A DNA stretch of 64,000 nucleotides from Congzhengia sp045635085. GTDB lineage: Bacteria > Bacillota > Clostridia > UBA1381 > UBA9506. The stretch is taken from assembly GCA_045635085.1 (NCBI GenBank), contig JAZRBM010000004.1:62001-126000 (forward strand), in the 5' to 3' direction. The notes under the pieces are model-generated. The model saw only the letters and a list, made by a program, of their open reading frames with translations. It did not search any database and had not been told where the DNA came from. Position 1 is the first letter of the stretch. Each line of letters opens with the position of its first letter. Shown piece after piece: positions 61,584-64,000 of this stretch. A program made the translations under genes and the position numbers.

Positions 61584-64000
61584 ATGAAATTTGTTTATCA
61601 GTTTAGCGAAGGCGACGCTTCTATGAGAGAACTTCTCGGCGGTAAAGGCGCGAACCTTGCTGAAATGACAAAAATCGGTCTTCCTGTTCCTCAGGGCTTT
61701 ACAGTTTCTACAGAGGCTTGTACACAGTACTATGAAGACGGAAGAAAAATCAGCGATTCTATCAGAGCCGAAATTATGGAAAACATCACAAAGATGGAAA
61801 AAGTATGCGGCAAAAAATTCGGAGACAAGGAAAATCCCCTTTTGGTATCTGTTCGTTCAGGTGCTAGAGCATCTATGCCTGGTATGATGGACACAATATT
61901 AAACCTTGGTCTTAACGAGGATGTTGTTGAAGCAATGTCTTCAAAATCAGGCAATCCACGTTGGGCTTGGGACTGCTACAGAAGATTTATCCAGATGTAT
62001 TCTGATGTAGTTATGGAAGTTGGTAAGAAGTATTTTGAAGAGCTTATCGACAAGATGAAAGAAGAAAAAGGCGTAAAACAGGACGTTGAATTAACAGCAG
62101 AAGACTTAAAAGTTTTAGCTGGTCAGTTCAAGGCTGAATACAAGAACAAAATCGGTAAGGATTTCCCATCTGACCCAACAGAGCAGTTGATGGGTGCAGT
62201 AGAAGCAGTATTCCGTTCATGGGACAACCCACGTGCGAACGTTTACCGTCGTGACAACGATATCCCTTATTCATGGGGTACAGCTGTTAACGTACAGATG
62301 ATGGCGTTTGGTAACATGGGTGATGATTGTGGTACAGGTGTTGCATTTACACGTGACCCTGCTACAGGTGAACGCGGACTTATGGGTGAATTCTTAGTAA
62401 ATGCACAGGGTGAAGACGTTGTTGCAGGTGTTCGTACACCTATGCCTATTTCTGAAATGGCATCAAAGTTCCCTGAAGCTTTTGAAGAATTCAACAAGGT
62501 TTGCGCAATATTAGAAGACCACTACAGAGATATGCAGGATATGGAGTTTACCATTGAAAACAAAAAGCTCTATATGCTTCAGACAAGAAATGGTAAGAGA
62601 ACAGCTAAGGCTGCTTTAAAAATTGCTTGTGATTTAGTTGACGAAAAGATGATTGACGAAAAACAGGCAGTTGCTATGATTGATCCAAGAAACTTAGATA
62701 CACTTTTGCATCCTCAGTTCGATGCTAAAGCTTTAAAGGCTGCTACACCTATGGGCAGAGGCTTAGGTGCTTCTCCTGGTGCTGCTTGCGGTAAGATTGT
62801 GTTTACAGCTGAAGATGCTGACGCTTGGAATTCACGTGGCGAAAAGGTTATCTTAGTTCGTTTGGAAACATCTCCTGAAGATATCACAGGTATGAAAGCA
62901 TCACAGGGTATCTTAACAGTTCGTGGTGGTATGACATCTCACGCAGCTGTTGTTGCTCGTGGTATGGGTACATGCTGTGTATCTGGTTGTGGCGACATCA
63001 ATATGGATGAAGCAAACAAAAAGTTTACATTAGGTGGCAAGACATTTACAGAAGGCGACTATATTTCAATTGATGGCTCAACAGGTAATATCTATGACGG
63101 TATTATTCCTACAGTTGATGCTGAAATCGCAGGCGAATTCGGCAGAATCATGGATTGGGCTGACAAATACAGAACATTAAAGGTTAGAACAAATGCAGAT
63201 ACACCTGCAGATGCTAAAAAGGCAGTAGAACTTGGTGCTGAAGGTATCGGTCTTTGCCGTACAGAGCATATGTTCTTTGAAGCTGACAGAATTGCAGCTT
63301 TTAGAGAAATGATTTGTTCTGACACAGTAGAAGAAAGAGAAGCTGCATTAGATAAGATTCTTCCTATCCAGCAGGGCGATTTCGAAGCTTTATATGAAGC
63401 TTTAGCAGGACATCCTGTAACAATCCGTTTCTTAGACCCACCACTACACGAGTTCGTACCTACAGAAGAAGCTGACATTAAAGCTTTAGCTGCTTCACAG
63501 GGTAAGACAGTAGAAGAAATCAAAGCTATTATCGAATCACTTCACGAATTCAACCCAATGATGGGACATCGTGGTTGCCGACTCGCTGTAACATATCCTG
63601 AAATTGCAAAGATGCAGACAAGAGCTGTTATCCGTGCGGCTATCAATGTTAAGAAGGCACATGCTGATTGGAACATTAAGCCTGAAATCATGATTCCTCT
63701 AGTTGGAGAAATCAAGGAATTAAAATACGTTAAGGATGTTGTTATCGCAGCAGCTGACGAAGAAATCAAGAATGCAGGCGTTGAGCTTGCTTATGAAGTA
63801 GGTACAATGATTGAAATCCCAAGAGCATGTCTGACAGCTGATGATATTGCTAAAGAAGCTGAATTCTTCTGCTTCGGTACAAACGACTTAACACAGATGA
63901 CATACGGTTTCTCAAGAGACGATGCAGGTAAGTTCTTAGACGCTTACTATGATGCAAAAATCTTTGAAAACGACCCATTTGCTAAACTCGACCAGACAGG
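61584..64000 (+). CDS. ppdK: Pyruvate, phosphate dikinase, 3' end outside window
   Basis: Interconverts pyruvate, ATP and phosphate with PEP, AMP and PPi, a core glycolytic enzyme in Clostridia. 805 codons are visible of about 875. The N-terminal nucleotide domain (GGKGANLAEM; SVRSGARASMPGMMDT), the swivelling phosphohistidine in GGMTSHAAVVARG, and the start of the PEP barrel (FGTNDLTQMTYGFSRDD near the end) are intact. AGGAGG lies eight bases before the ATG. Confidence 0.98.
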   Translation, partial: MKFVYQFSEGDASMRELLGGKGANLAEMTKIGLPVPQGFTVSTEACTQYYEDGRKISDSIRAEIMENITKMEKVCGKKFGDKENPLLVSVRSGARASMPGMMDTILNLGLNEDVVEAMSSKSGNPRWAWDCYRRFIQMYSDVVMEVGKKYFEELIDKMKEEKGVKQDVELTAEDLKVLAGQFKAEYKNKIGKDFPSDPTEQLMGAVEAVFRSWDNPRANVYRRDNDIPYSWGTAVNVQMMAFGNMGDDCGTGVAFTRDPATGERGLMGEFLVNAQGEDVVAGVRTPMPISEMASKFPEAFEEFNKVCAILEDHYRDMQDMEFTIENKKLYMLQTRNGKRTAKAALKIACDLVDEKMIDEKQAVAMIDPRNLDTLLHPQFDAKALKAATPMGRGLGASPGAACGKIVFTAEDADAWNSRGEKVILVRLETSPEDITGMKASQGILTVRGGMTSHAAVVARGMGTCCVSGCGDINMDEANKKFTLGGKTFTEGDYISIDGSTGNIYDGIIPTVDAEIAGEFGRIMDWADKYRTLKVRTNADTPADAKKAVELGAEGIGLCRTEHMFFEADRIAAFREMICSDTVEEREAALDKILPIQQGDFEALYEALAGHPVTIRFLDPPLHEFVPTEEADIKALAASQGKTVEEIKAIIESLHEFNPMMGHRGCRLAVTYPEIAKMQTRAVIRAAINVKKAHADWNIKPEIMIPLVGEIKELKYVKDVVIAAADEEIKNAGVELAYEVGTMIEIPRACLTADDIAKEAEFFCFGTNDLTQMTYGFSRDDAGKFLDAYYDAKIFENDPFAKLDQT

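Noticed and set aside
1..64000. CRISPR arrays, rRNA genes and insertion sequences
   Set aside because: I saw no regularly spaced repeats, no rRNA sequence and no transposase; the only mobile enzymes are the serine recombinases.

Overview
The window is a stretch of a low-GC Firmicute chromosome, almost certainly an endospore-forming member of the Clostridia. The evidence is a complete spoIVA, strong Shine-Dalgarno sites before nearly every gene, frequent consensus sigma-A promoters with 17-base spacers, zinc-type L28 and L32, pyruvate phosphate dikinase, and TAA, TGA and TAG all used as ordinary stops. I cannot name the species.

Layout. 1-20,074 is core chromosome: the end of serC with serA; rpmB; yceD-rpmF; a DUF512 radical SAM gene, der, plsY, gpsA and ftsY in one dense run; a UPF0182 membrane protein; feoA; a lipid kinase; tex; convergent ruvCAB; argH; a cold-shock gene; hslO. 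A tRNA cluster (Val, Asp, Phe, Gly, then a Cys gene with damaged stems) follows at 20,174-20,630. From about 20,880 to 30,097 lies a visibly AT-rich mobile island. It starts with a partial recombinase, a SHOCT/KilA-N-type protein and a large serine recombinase. It continues with a tight cassette of Xre regulator, sce7726-family PD-(D/E)XK nuclease, sce7725-family protein, RES-domain NAD+ phosphorylase, a small orphan and an HD phosphohydrolase. It ends with two copies of a structured RNA, the second leading directly into an AbiF/Abi_2 HEPN gene. I read this as a defence island. The Xre-to-HD cassette is the best candidate for an under-described system.

30,215-56,223 is accessory carbon metabolism under local regulators: LysR with a tartrate-dehydrogenase-like enzyme; two iron alcohol dehydrogenases; AraC with an EamA transporter; a GH39-like xylosidase broken by a frameshift; a GH28-like pectinase; a DeoR regulator divergent from a five-gene operon (class III aminotransferase, Gfo/Idh dehydrogenase, FGGY kinase, ceramidase-like hydrolase, NagB-like protein) that looks like a pathway for an unidentified amino sugar or aminocyclitol; an Lpl-type ABC permease pair; an esterase; a MATE gene with an in-frame TGA; a glycerate kinase remnant; and an epimerase/GHMP-kinase/nucleotidyltransferase trio that fits salvage of a free sugar, possibly a uronic acid. 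Pectin- and xylan-type substrates link several of these, and three decayed genes show the region is in flux.

56,224-64,000 returns to core genes: spoIVA, an NhaC-type antiporter with an inserted DnaJ-like cysteine-rich segment, and the start of ppdK. A 282-base copy of the spoIVA 3' end lies on the far side of a BspA-like leucine-rich-repeat gene, so that gene is bracketed by a direct repeat.
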